From IMG/VR virus record IMGVR_UViG_3300029286_000018, positions 30,350 to 94,349 of that record: a stretch of 64,000 nucleotides of DNA. One strand, given 5' to 3'. Position 1 is the stretch's first letter, and every line of letters starts with the position of its first letter. Below the pieces are notes generated by a model. The model did not search any database and was not told where the DNA came from. It saw nothing but the letters and a program-made list of their open reading frames with translations. Position numbers and translations under genes: made by a program. This DNA comes from a virus. Below are positions 31,932 to 40,398 of the stretch, in pieces.

Positions 31932-32339
31932 GTGAATAACTTAGTTATCAATCAAGACGTAAAGGCTTATATAATAAGCGGTGGCTTTGTTTCCGCTGAG
32001 CTATTGGCTGAGCAGCCAGAATATCCTCTCCCAGAAAATGTTTTTATATTAAAATTAGAGTCTACTTGGAAATATCCAACTATATCAAGTAGAAAAACCT
32101 TGGTAAAAGAACTTGAGGTTTTTGATCCAATCAAGGTTGAGATAACAGTAGATAATATTACATATAAAAATGCTTTTATTAAGCATTATATCCAATCTTG
32201 GAACATACGTGGTCCAGACATAGATGAAGGCGGCGACGCAAGTAAGATAGAAGACTTGCCATGCGACCTAGTTGACATCATGTATCAGGGTATTATGGGA
32301 GTGTCAAAAAAGGCGGAGGAAGAGCTGGGAAAAGTCTAA
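31932..32339 (+). CDS. Tail assembly chaperone, zero-frame product (G-like), 135 aa
   Basis: GTG 31932 is the start; there is no in-frame ATG near it. It lies between the tail-tube and tape-measure genes, the place of lambda G/GT. Near the end of the frame, VSKK is encoded by an A AAA AAG slippery heptamer, and the -1 frame continues into the 70-residue gene that follows. The protein is mixed alpha/beta with no motif to name (ENVFILKLEST, then VEITVDNITYKN). The chaperone call rests on synteny plus the frameshift signal, which together are strong. Confidence 0.78.
   Translation: MNNLVINQDVKAYIISGGFVSAELLAEQPEYPLPENVFILKLESTWKYPTISSRKTLVKELEVFDPIKVEITVDNITYKNAFIKHYIQSWNIRGPDIDEGGDASKIEDLPCDLVDIMYQGIMGVSKKAEEELGKV
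32306..32312 (+). promoter_or_regulatory. Programmed -1 ribosomal frameshift site A_AAA_AAG in the tail chaperone
   Basis: The zero frame reads AAA (32307-32309) AAG (32310-32312), preceded by A, forming A AAA AAG. The -1 frame is open from here to 32566. The heptamer is identical to that at 1431-1437. A 9-bp stem (32340-32348 with 32378-32386) lies downstream. Frameshifting to make G and GT chaperones is the well-established siphophage scheme. Confidence 0.8.
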
Positions 32340-32566
32340 AGGCGCTTCGTGATATGATGACAGAATCCAAGTTTGATGAAGCGCCTGAAATGTTAAAAGA
32401 GTATATCCTAGCTCAAGACTTAGGATGGTCTTTAGAATATATTAGATCTTTATCCGAAAATGATAGAGATAAATTTTTTATGTTAGCCATTACAAAAATG
32501 TCATATAAAAATTTCGATATCATGAATATGATGGCTATCACAACTACAGGTAAATCACTTATTTAA
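32312..32566 (+). CDS. -1 frame extension of the tail chaperone (T-like domain)
   Basis: After a -1 slip at 32306-32312 the ribosome reads GGC at 32312 and continues for 84 residues to the TAA at 32566, giving a GT-like fusion of about 211 aa. The frame is open throughout, including the bases before the ATG at 32354. A stand-alone 70-aa protein from 32354 is possible, but that ATG has no Shine-Dalgarno and sits inside a 9-bp stem. The domain is helical and charged (MLKEYILAQDLGWSLEYIR), as in T domains. Confidence 0.75.
   Translation, partial: GGGRAGKSLKALRDMMTESKFDEAPEMLKEYILAQDLGWSLEYIRSLSENDRDKFFMLAITKMSYKNFDIMNMMAITTTGKSLI
32340..32386 (+). promoter_or_regulatory. 9-bp stem enclosing the start of the T-like ORF
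   Basis: AGGCGCTTC (32340-32348) and GAAGCGCCT (32378-32386) are perfectly complementary, with a 29-nt loop holding ATG 32354. It could block independent initiation of the T-like ORF or form part of a distal frameshift stimulator. It begins 27 nt after the slippery site, farther than classical stimulators. Confidence 0.55.
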
Positions 32567-32576
32567 AGGAGAAAAT

Positions 32577-32963
32577 ATGGGAATTTTTATAACAGACAAT
32601 GACACAGTAGACGTTTCTTTTTTTGTTGGGGCAGTTGACAATGAGATGCTTTGTTCAGAGACAGAGGCAGAGGCCAAGGACAAATTTAAAGAAAATGCTT
32701 TTGAAAAGCATTTCATCAGTTTTAAGAAAATGAATTATGGTACAATGAAAAAAGTACAAGCTGCATGCATGCAGGAATCAGACGGTAAGTTTGTATTTAA
32801 TCCATTAAGATTTAGAGCAGAAAGATTTATGCAGTCTATTAAAAAGTGGTCATTCAAGGACGCGGCTGGCAATACTGTTCCGATTAGTTCTCAAACAATC
32901 GACAGTTTGTCTGACGTAGTAGCAAACTTTTTAATTGACTTGTTTGAAAGGAAAACAGGTTAA
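32577..32963 (+). CDS. Tail-assembly-chaperone-like protein, 128 aa
   Basis: AAAGGAG lies six to seven nt before the ATG. The C-terminus has KKWSFKDAAGNTVPISSQTI, then a hydrophobic helix, a pattern seen in phage tail-assembly chaperones just before the tape measure. It has two cysteines, not paired. It might be an additional chaperone to the frameshifted pair upstream. The next gene is four bases away. Call based on pattern and position. Confidence 0.68.
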   Translation: MGIFITDNDTVDVSFFVGAVDNEMLCSETEAEAKDKFKENAFEKHFISFKKMNYGTMKKVQAACMQESDGKFVFNPLRFRAERFMQSIKKWSFKDAAGNTVPISSQTIDSLSDVVANFLIDLFERKTG

Positions 32964-32967
32964 ATAA

Positions 32968-35772
32968 ATGGGTGCAGGTGAGCAAATCTCCGGGTTATTA
33001 GTATCACTTGACGCTTTATCCAAGGGCCTTGGAGGCGTTGGTATAAATGCGCAAGCCATCACGGGAAGACTCACTACTCTTTATCAAAGCTTTGTTGCTC
33101 TGTCTGTAGTTACAAATACTACAGGCAAAGAAATGGATGCTCTTGCTGCTAGAACTCTGCAAATTTCTAAGCAGATGGGTTATACCCAAGAGTCAGTCAT
33201 TTCAATGCAAAAAACCTTGATGGTTGGATTTCAAAAACCAATTGATGACGTTGATACATTTAATAATCTTCTGGCAAGATCAGAGCAATTATTTGGAAGA
33301 AATGAGGAGTCTGCCAGCCGATTTATAGATACACTTGCAAAACAAAGTAAGGAAATGTCTTCTCTTAGAGATCTTACTCTAGAGATATCTAACATTCAGG
33401 GTCGTGCAGCCAAAGAAGGCAGGGAATTAAATGCCAGAGAGCTTCAGGGCTTGGAGGCTCAAGTAGGCTTAAGCCAGCAGATTTTAGAGATGAAGTTCAT
33501 GACCGGCGAGATTGATATAGACAAATATAATACAAGCATGAGAATTATAGAACAGCAAAAAGATGATCAGAGTAATATACTAAACGGGGCCAAGGCCTAT
33601 ACCGAGATACAACAAAAGCAGCTTGCCTATACGGTTGCTGAAGGCAATGCTCTATTCGAACTTTCTGGATCTAGAATTGCTCAAAAAGGTTTAGAGTATG
33701 TCACCACTGGAGGTTCTCAGCTTGGTGCGAAAGCACTTTCCATTACCGATCAGCTTAGGGGTTATGAAAGTACTCGAAAGGCTCCAGACAATGCAGATAA
33801 GTCGATTAGTTCAGATCAGCAAGAAGTTTTGAAAAGTTTTGCTGCCGATGTGGTTAAAAATACTGGTGCGGCGAATTTTGCAGCTGTACAAGAAGAAATT
33901 ATTAAAAAATTCAAAGAGCAGAACATTCTGCAAGATTTGAGCGTAGAAGATCTTAAAAAACAAGTAAGTTTATTGGCTAAAAGTAAAGAGGTTAACGAAG
34001 TACTGGCAGCAAATCAGGTTAGACTGAATGGTAGTATTAATGACCAAACTGGTAAGATTGAAAAAACAGTTGCATTAGAAGAAAAACGTAACAACAGGCT
34101 TGCTATCTCGCAAGCGCTCATGAAAACTATGTTGGACAACGCAAATGCGCAGGTTGCTGCATTAAATGCAAGTATAGGCGCTCTTGGTACAATAGGTACA
34201 CTTGCAGGATTGGCTGGGCAGTCAATTGATGCAAGTAAGTACGGATTAGACCCGAAAAAGATGATATCAGATGCTGCCGCTGCTTCATCTGCTCTTAATG
34301 AAGTTGCACAAATGGCAGAGAAACAGACTGCAATGATCAAGTCTATGGCTGCTAATACAGCAACGACTCAACAGCAGCTTGCTGAAAACGCAAAAACGTT
34401 GGCAGAATCATATGCAGATGAGGCCATAAAAATAGACAAACAAATTTCTGCGACTAGAGATGAGGGTACTAGAAAAACGCTTGAAGAGAGCAAGAAAGCA
34501 TCTCAAGAAAATGCAGATGCATATAAGTTGCTAAGTGAACGAGCAGCAGGAGGTGATGAAGGAGCTGCAAAAGAAATTCAAGCAAAAATTAATTCTGCTG
34601 GCAAGGCTGGATCTGAAGGTGAGATGAAATCATCAAAATTGAGGCAGCAATCTATTGAAGTTAGCTTGAATGCACAATTGCAATTAAATCAAGCAGTGCT
34701 GGCGGGTGATGAACAGCACTTAAAGAACTTAAACTCAGAATATCAAAAGATACAAGCTCAAATTTCATTGATGGATAGTCTTGCTGTTGGCATAGGCGCT
34801 AATGCAGCAGCACGTCAACAGGCCGCTCAAAATTTAATAGAGCAAGTTCGCGTGGTTAAAGAAGAAGAAGAAAAAGTTTTAGCATTAAAAGCAGAGTATG
34901 AGGCACAGGAAGCCAGAGCTGTTAAGGGGTCTCGGGAGCAACAGATTGCAGCTGCTGGTAGGCAACAGGCTCAGAATCAGTATAATGATTTAAAGACTAA
35001 AGAGGTTAATCTTACCAAGCAGGCTCTTGATATGACTCAAAGGTTACGCGAAGGATACCTTGATGCTATTCAGGCAATGGAGTCTGGGGCAGGTGTGTTT
35101 ACTGAAATAGTTGTTAATCAAGATAAAAATTTGGGATCATTAATTCGAACAACTGCTGAAGTTCCTCGCGTACTGAGGACAGGTGCAGGATCTGGAGGCT
35201 TGACTCAACCAACTGGATTTGGTCCTGGTGGAATGACTGGAGGCGCAGATCCTCGTAGTGAAGAATACGGAAAGAGTGTTTTAACTAATTTTGAACAAGT
35301 TAATCAGCTTATGGCAGAATTGCCAAAGCTGATTGGAGAAGAAACTGGAAAGAACTTGGCAATAGCTGCAAGTGCTCGCCCAGAGTATGGCGGTGTTATT
35401 CTTGACGGTACTTCTCCTGGTTCTGCTGGAACCGTGACGGTAGGAGGCAGTACTTCTCCTGGTTCTGCTGACAAGGCTTCTCCTGGTTCTGCTGACAAGG
35501 CTTCTCCTGATTATGCTAGCAAGGTTCAAGCTCAAGCTCAAGCTGAGGCGGATGCATCAAAACTGAGGCAGCTATCTATTGAAGTTAGCTTAAGGCAGCA
35601 AACTGAAGTTGCTTTAAATACACAACAACAACAATTACAACAATCTGTTAAGGCTGGTTCAGTCACCGTTGAAACAGCTGCTATAGCTGAGACTATTACT
35701 AAGGGAATGGTTGCAGCAGTCGAAATTGGAGTAAGAAACGCGCTTTCTGTACTTGAGCAAAAGACAGCGTAA
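32968..35772 (+). CDS. Tape measure protein, 934 aa
   Basis: Long helical, Ala/Gln/Glu-rich protein right after the chaperones, as expected for the tail-length ruler. It has an Ala-rich middle and many heptad-like stretches (KTLAESYADEAIKIDKQI). A repeated segment with SKLRQ-SIEVSL occurs at nt about 34635-34700 and 35559-35655. Near the C-terminus a 24-nt tandem repeat encodes SPGSADKA units. No peptidase or muramidase motif. By the usual 1.5 Angstrom per residue rule, the tail would be about 140 nm. No strong Shine-Dalgarno; the ATG follows the chaperone stop by four bases. Confidence 0.87.
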   Translation: MGAGEQISGLLVSLDALSKGLGGVGINAQAITGRLTTLYQSFVALSVVTNTTGKEMDALAARTLQISKQMGYTQESVISMQKTLMVGFQKPIDDVDTFNNLLARSEQLFGRNEESASRFIDTLAKQSKEMSSLRDLTLEISNIQGRAAKEGRELNARELQGLEAQVGLSQQILEMKFMTGEIDIDKYNTSMRIIEQQKDDQSNILNGAKAYTEIQQKQLAYTVAEGNALFELSGSRIAQKGLEYVTTGGSQLGAKALSITDQLRGYESTRKAPDNADKSISSDQQEVLKSFAADVVKNTGAANFAAVQEEIIKKFKEQNILQDLSVEDLKKQVSLLAKSKEVNEVLAANQVRLNGSINDQTGKIEKTVALEEKRNNRLAISQALMKTMLDNANAQVAALNASIGALGTIGTLAGLAGQSIDASKYGLDPKKMISDAAAASSALNEVAQMAEKQTAMIKSMAANTATTQQQLAENAKTLAESYADEAIKIDKQISATRDEGTRKTLEESKKASQENADAYKLLSERAAGGDEGAAKEIQAKINSAGKAGSEGEMKSSKLRQQSIEVSLNAQLQLNQAVLAGDEQHLKNLNSEYQKIQAQISLMDSLAVGIGANAAARQQAAQNLIEQVRVVKEEEEKVLALKAEYEAQEARAVKGSREQQIAAAGRQQAQNQYNDLKTKEVNLTKQALDMTQRLREGYLDAIQAMESGAGVFTEIVVNQDKNLGSLIRTTAEVPRVLRTGAGSGGLTQPTGFGPGGMTGGADPRSEEYGKSVLTNFEQVNQLMAELPKLIGEETGKNLAIAASARPEYGGVILDGTSPGSAGTVTVGGSTSPGSADKASPGSADKASPDYASKVQAQAQAEADASKLRQLSIEVSLRQQTEVALNTQQQQLQQSVKAGSVTVETAAIAETITKGMVAAVEIGVRNALSVLEQKTA
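35452..35523 (+). repeat. Three 24-nt tandem repeats in the tape measure gene
   Basis: Units at 35452-35475, 35476-35499 and 35500-35523 encode SPGSADK-type peptides; the third has diverged. A partial copy lies at about 35410, and a 6-nt CAAGCT repeat (QAQAQA) follows at about 35528. It is in frame, a likely site of slippage. Confidence 0.85.
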
Positions 35773-35778
35773 TATGAT

Positions 35779-38700
35779 ATGGGAGACTCATATTCAACTA
35801 GTCTTAGTGGCAGCTTAAAAGCGAGAGCTAGAGGCTATCCTGCTTACTACTTAGGCGATTTAATCCCAATAGGATTTATAAAGCCATATGAGTTTGTGTC
35901 AGCTTCTGGCATAGATGAGCCTCCGATTACTTCCTATAACCTTACCACTAATGGCAATTTTGGTGTTTTGCGTTTTAGTGCAACAGATGAAGATTTAGAG
36001 GGACAAATTCCAGATGCTTCGGGTAAGAAAGAACGTATTTATACAGCGTATATTAATTATGTATGGCTTACTGATAAAGCACCCTTGGTTGGTGGCAAAG
36101 AAGCTGGGATTGGTTATTTTGAGATAGCAAATAGCTCTGGCGTACTAGTAAGAAAAATACATGTTGTCAATGAGAGGAGGTTTTTTCCTGGTCCTCCTAA
36201 TGATAGTGCTGGAAATTACAGTACTGAATCTGAAGTTTGGATATTGCCAGGGAACAATCATAGGTTCTCTTTTACTATTCCATATTTAGGTGACCCAGAA
36301 GACCTGCCATCAACATATATTCCACCGTCTTTTAGCGAAATTAGATGGTCTTCTGGAGTGGTTAAGCTACTACCGACATTAGCTCTAAGTTTATGGTTAG
36401 CGATTGGTGGAGGTGTAGAACTTATAGCAAGTTTTGATCCAGCCGATGCATTTCAACAATTTGCTGAAAACTTTGGATTTCTTGGAGCTGGAGTAATAGG
36501 TGCTTTTGGTTCGGCTACTGCAGAACAGACAAGACGTAATTCTCCAGTTATATATAAGCCATTTAACTTAAAGTTTGGATACTCTGTCGTTGGTTCTTCT
36601 GATTTGCGATATGATGACAAAATAGAAATAACTTTCAATGATTTATATGAAAGAGTTTATGATGATAAAAACAATTATGAGATTAAGCCAAAGTACATTA
36701 AAGGTGGAAATTATATCATTTTAAATAAGCAGATTGGTTCTAGCTCAGATTTTATATCAAAAGTGTTTTCTGTATCTTTACTGCCATTTAATTTTTCAGA
36801 TGGAGAGAAAAGATATATTGGCAAAGGTATAACTGATAGTGTAGATTTTAGAGATGGAATCCTAGCATCTAGATTCTTGCTGTCATCTCCTATTCCTTTT
36901 TCTGTAGTAAAAGAAAAAGCTATACCTGCTGCTTTTATGAGGCAAGTATCTAAGTTCAGATATCCTAATACAAGTATACCGGAAGAACACATTCCCAATG
37001 GAGATTGTAATATTCAGATATGGCTACCAACTGAGAATCTAGATATAAGTCAAAATAGATTTACTTCAACTTTTGTATATGTCACCTATAATCGTGTAAG
37101 GCGTCCAAATTTTCGCCAAGTTAATTCATATCGCATAATTGCAGCTGCTCAGTCCGCTTCAATAGCGGATGCGAAGGCTCAAGTTTTTTATCAAGGAAGT
37201 GCTTTTGCTTATGATGCTTTTTATATTGATAAAAGTTTAAGATATAGTTTTAATGCTTCTTCTTTTGAGCCTGATAGTTCTCCAATTGATTTTAATATCG
37301 TTAGTAATTTAACAGGTTTTCCTGCAATTTTTGATACAGGATATGTTCCAGAAACTTTTAAAGTTTCAACAGAAATTATTGGGAAAAAGCTTTATGAGAC
37401 ACAGGACGTGCCAAAAGTTTCTACCTATAGACTTTCTTCTAGAAGAGCAGCTAATGGAAGCGAAACATTTTCGTTTACAGAAGGAGTATTCGTTGCTGCT
37501 GCAAAGTTTAGGTATATTAATCCAGATGGCCTTACTTACTCTGACTATCCAGGAGGTATTGGGTTTATAGATGGTCTTGGTAACTTAACGATGTTGATTG
37601 ATGGTGGTAAAATACTAGATCAGGAATGGTGGAAAAACTATTTTGGCTCCGTTGGACAGACTTTGTCTGTACAGGGGTACACTGATGATTATGGTACAAA
37701 AATTGTAAAATATGATAGATGTATCGCAACAAATAGTTTATTTACTGATGATGAAAAAATAGGGTATGATGAAAAACTTGCGAGTGCACTTTCTGCTATA
37801 GTGCCCATGAGCTCAGGTGGACCTGGTATAGGTATATGTTTATTGGACTTTATAGATACTAAAAATTTTAACATCAAAAGCAGTGTAGGTGGCTTTACAA
37901 AAAATAGTTCATCATATGATCCTAATCTTAATTACTATTTAGATTTATCAGAAGCATACTTTAAAAACGACGTCAATCCAATATGGAGATTTAATATTGT
38001 ACAGTTGTTAAATCCTCCAATAACTGTTGCCGGAAATATCGCTAATCGTGGAACAATTACAGCAGAGTCTTTTTGCTTTGATGTTTTACCAGTTAGTTTG
38101 ACTTCAAAGGGAAGAGTTTTTTATGAAGGCATGGGCGGACTTGGAGCTGCATATGGAGTGGCCGCATTGGAGCAGCTTTACGTTAGAAGTAATTCTTATG
38201 ATGTAAAATTAGGTTTTGCTTCTGATTATCAAAATTTGATGGGCTTATATGCTCATCAGGTTGATGGAGAGTTGCGTGCTTACAGCATGAGAACATCTGA
38301 CTTTTTAATTTTTAACATATCAAGCAATACTGGGTATGATTATAGAAATGCAGTTATAAGTTCGAATAAAAAAACAAAGTCAAATCAAGCCAGTGATGTT
38401 AAATGGTTTGGATTTCCAGTAGACAAGACTCCATTCCCTCAGTATGGTCTTAACGTTGTAGAGACAGAGGGTGATTTTGTTCCAGCCGGTAAGACAGACG
38501 TGAAGGTTCAGTATAAGGATCTATATATAGATGGAAAAAACATAAAAAAAGATAGCACTGGAAATTTATCAATAGATTTAGAAAGTTCATACAGAATTGC
38601 AAATATACAAATATATATAGATAAAAAAATTGCTAGAAATTTAGCAAATTTTAATTCAAAAGCAGATTTATCTTACTATAGGTATTCGATTACTTTTGAT

Positions 38701-40398
38701 TATCCACAAGGCTCTACCTTATCTGAAGGTGAATCAATTGCATTTGCGTCATTTAATCATCATTCTGGTGACTATGCTTATGGAATAATGTCTTCAGTTG
38801 TAGTGCCAAACTACAGCGCAAAAAAAATATATCTTAAAGGTGATGATTTATCTTTAATAAAAGACTTAGTAGATTCTGGAGATAAGCCTCGTATAGTTAT
38901 TGCCGTTTATTTAGAAAGTAACTATGAAAACATCTCATTCAATACAAGTGATTGTTTTCCGGCAATTGATGGATTCACTCAAGGATATATATCTGTAATA
39001 AATAGAAAAGATACATATCCGTCTTTGGATATATATACTACCGGAGACCATGATCAAAGATGGCGCTTATATAGAAGTATATTCCAGCTTTTTAATGGAG
39101 AAACTATATATCAATGTGTTCTTAAGGCCGATCAAAAAGGCAAAAAGCTCCACTTAATGTTCTCTTTAAACGGGAATCTTTTATTTAAATCTATTGAAGG
39201 CTGGACTGTCTCGTCTCTTTATTACGCAGGGCAAAAGTCAGAATCTGAAAATGCTTTTTTGCTGGGAAACAATAACACGACTAATTATTATGCATTAAGT
39301 TCTACTGTCTATGATAGATTGCAAAATATAGGGTCTAAATCTCCTGCAGAGCTTGATCATTCAGCTCGCTTGGCTTCTGCTTATGTTGTACAGGCTAATT
39401 ATATTGATAATGAATTTCTGCAACAAGAGTACGTGAATACTTTGGTTACTAATGCAGTTAAGAGTGCGCTTCAGCAGGCAAACGCAGCAGGTAAAGATGC
39501 TCCCAAGACGGTTGTTGTTGAGGCAGAAGTTGATTCCAAGAAAAAGAACTTATCTGTTTCTATCCCAGATCAAATTACATCTAACTCAAGATTAATATCT
39601 CCTAGAATTTATATTGATCGTATACCTACATCCACAGACTCTGATATAAATTGGCCAGTTAATCAGCCATACACATTTGAAGTTTTAAACTCTGGTTCAT
39701 TTATATGCTTTGTTCTAAGAGAAGGGTTAGTTCATGTCATGGAAAGTGGCGATGGCAAAAATTGGGGTCCTGGTTTTGGGCTTGATAGCCTTTATGGATT
39801 TAGACCTATTAAATGGAGTAATGATGATCAAGATAGTGTAATAAGCACTGCAAGGAAAACTTTTTCTGTTGGTAGCTGCCCTCCAATAGATAATATATCT
39901 AGTTGCTACGATTGCCATAGTGGAAGACTCACGTTGTTTTATGTTATGGATAACGCAATATTTGGTCAAAATTTTTATATGGATCAAATAAAAGGTAATA
40001 TGTTCTATAATTTACAGACCATTAATTCTGACAATAAAGATGTACGATCAAAGCCATATTATATTATTGGTCAATTGCCTCCAGAAATGATTGAAAGCGC
40101 ACATAAAGGTAATAACTATGTAAATTTTGGAATAATATCTGAAGGCAATGTAAAAGAAAAATCAAGTTTACAATCTTTTAGATCTGTATTGGCGCAAACT
40201 ACATATCTAGAAAATACTAGTAATCTAAAAACTAATGGGAAAGCGCCTGGTGCTTGTTTTATAGGAGCTGGACTAATAAGGATGTATTACGAGGATGAAA
40301 ATGATCAAATTAGAGGTGTTACCATAAAAAGTAATGAAATCGTTATCGATTTATTAATGAGGAGCGCGTCTGTAGACGCAGGTATTACAAATGGCTGA
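35779..40398 (+). CDS. Large tail-tip protein, unknown function, 1539 aa
   Basis: It is the first of the large tail-tip proteins after the tape measure, where Dit- and Tal-type components usually lie. It is rich in beta-strand patterns and Ser/Tyr/Asn. One hydrophobic segment (about residues 194-218, LPTLALSLWLAIGGGVELIA) and a following Gly/Ala-rich one could be a membrane-interacting or core helix. Near residue 1360-1385 it has a Cys pair (SSCYDCHSG). It ends 8 nt into the next gene. No motif gives a precise name; a baseplate or fibre component is inferred. Confidence 0.7.
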   Translation: MGDSYSTSLSGSLKARARGYPAYYLGDLIPIGFIKPYEFVSASGIDEPPITSYNLTTNGNFGVLRFSATDEDLEGQIPDASGKKERIYTAYINYVWLTDKAPLVGGKEAGIGYFEIANSSGVLVRKIHVVNERRFFPGPPNDSAGNYSTESEVWILPGNNHRFSFTIPYLGDPEDLPSTYIPPSFSEIRWSSGVVKLLPTLALSLWLAIGGGVELIASFDPADAFQQFAENFGFLGAGVIGAFGSATAEQTRRNSPVIYKPFNLKFGYSVVGSSDLRYDDKIEITFNDLYERVYDDKNNYEIKPKYIKGGNYIILNKQIGSSSDFISKVFSVSLLPFNFSDGEKRYIGKGITDSVDFRDGILASRFLLSSPIPFSVVKEKAIPAAFMRQVSKFRYPNTSIPEEHIPNGDCNIQIWLPTENLDISQNRFTSTFVYVTYNRVRRPNFRQVNSYRIIAAAQSASIADAKAQVFYQGSAFAYDAFYIDKSLRYSFNASSFEPDSSPIDFNIVSNLTGFPAIFDTGYVPETFKVSTEIIGKKLYETQDVPKVSTYRLSSRRAANGSETFSFTEGVFVAAAKFRYINPDGLTYSDYPGGIGFIDGLGNLTMLIDGGKILDQEWWKNYFGSVGQTLSVQGYTDDYGTKIVKYDRCIATNSLFTDDEKIGYDEKLASALSAIVPMSSGGPGIGICLLDFIDTKNFNIKSSVGGFTKNSSSYDPNLNYYLDLSEAYFKNDVNPIWRFNIVQLLNPPITVAGNIANRGTITAESFCFDVLPVSLTSKGRVFYEGMGGLGAAYGVAALEQLYVRSNSYDVKLGFASDYQNLMGLYAHQVDGELRAYSMRTSDFLIFNISSNTGYDYRNAVISSNKKTKSNQASDVKWFGFPVDKTPFPQYGLNVVETEGDFVPAGKTDVKVQYKDLYIDGKNIKKDSTGNLSIDLESSYRIANIQIYIDKKIARNLANFNSKADLSYYRYSITFDYPQGSTLSEGESIAFASFNHHSGDYAYGIMSSVVVPNYSAKKIYLKGDDLSLIKDLVDSGDKPRIVIAVYLESNYENISFNTSDCFPAIDGFTQGYISVINRKDTYPSLDIYTTGDHDQRWRLYRSIFQLFNGETIYQCVLKADQKGKKLHLMFSLNGNLLFKSIEGWTVSSLYYAGQKSESENAFLLGNNNTTNYYALSSTVYDRLQNIGSKSPAELDHSARLASAYVVQANYIDNEFLQQEYVNTLVTNAVKSALQQANAAGKDAPKTVVVEAEVDSKKKNLSVSIPDQITSNSRLISPRIYIDRIPTSTDSDINWPVNQPYTFEVLNSGSFICFVLREGLVHVMESGDGKNWGPGFGLDSLYGFRPIKWSNDDQDSVISTARKTFSVGSCPPIDNISSCYDCHSGRLTLFYVMDNAIFGQNFYMDQIKGNMFYNLQTINSDNKDVRSKPYYIIGQLPPEMIESAHKGNNYVNFGIISEGNVKEKSSLQSFRSVLAQTTYLENTSNLKTNGKAPGACFIGAGLIRMYYEDENDQIRGVTIKSNEIVIDLLMRSASVDAGITNG

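Noticed and set aside
35528-35550. CRISPR-like short repeat
   Set aside because: The CAAGCT repeats are in frame within the tape measure gene and have no spacers; no CRISPR array is present in the window.
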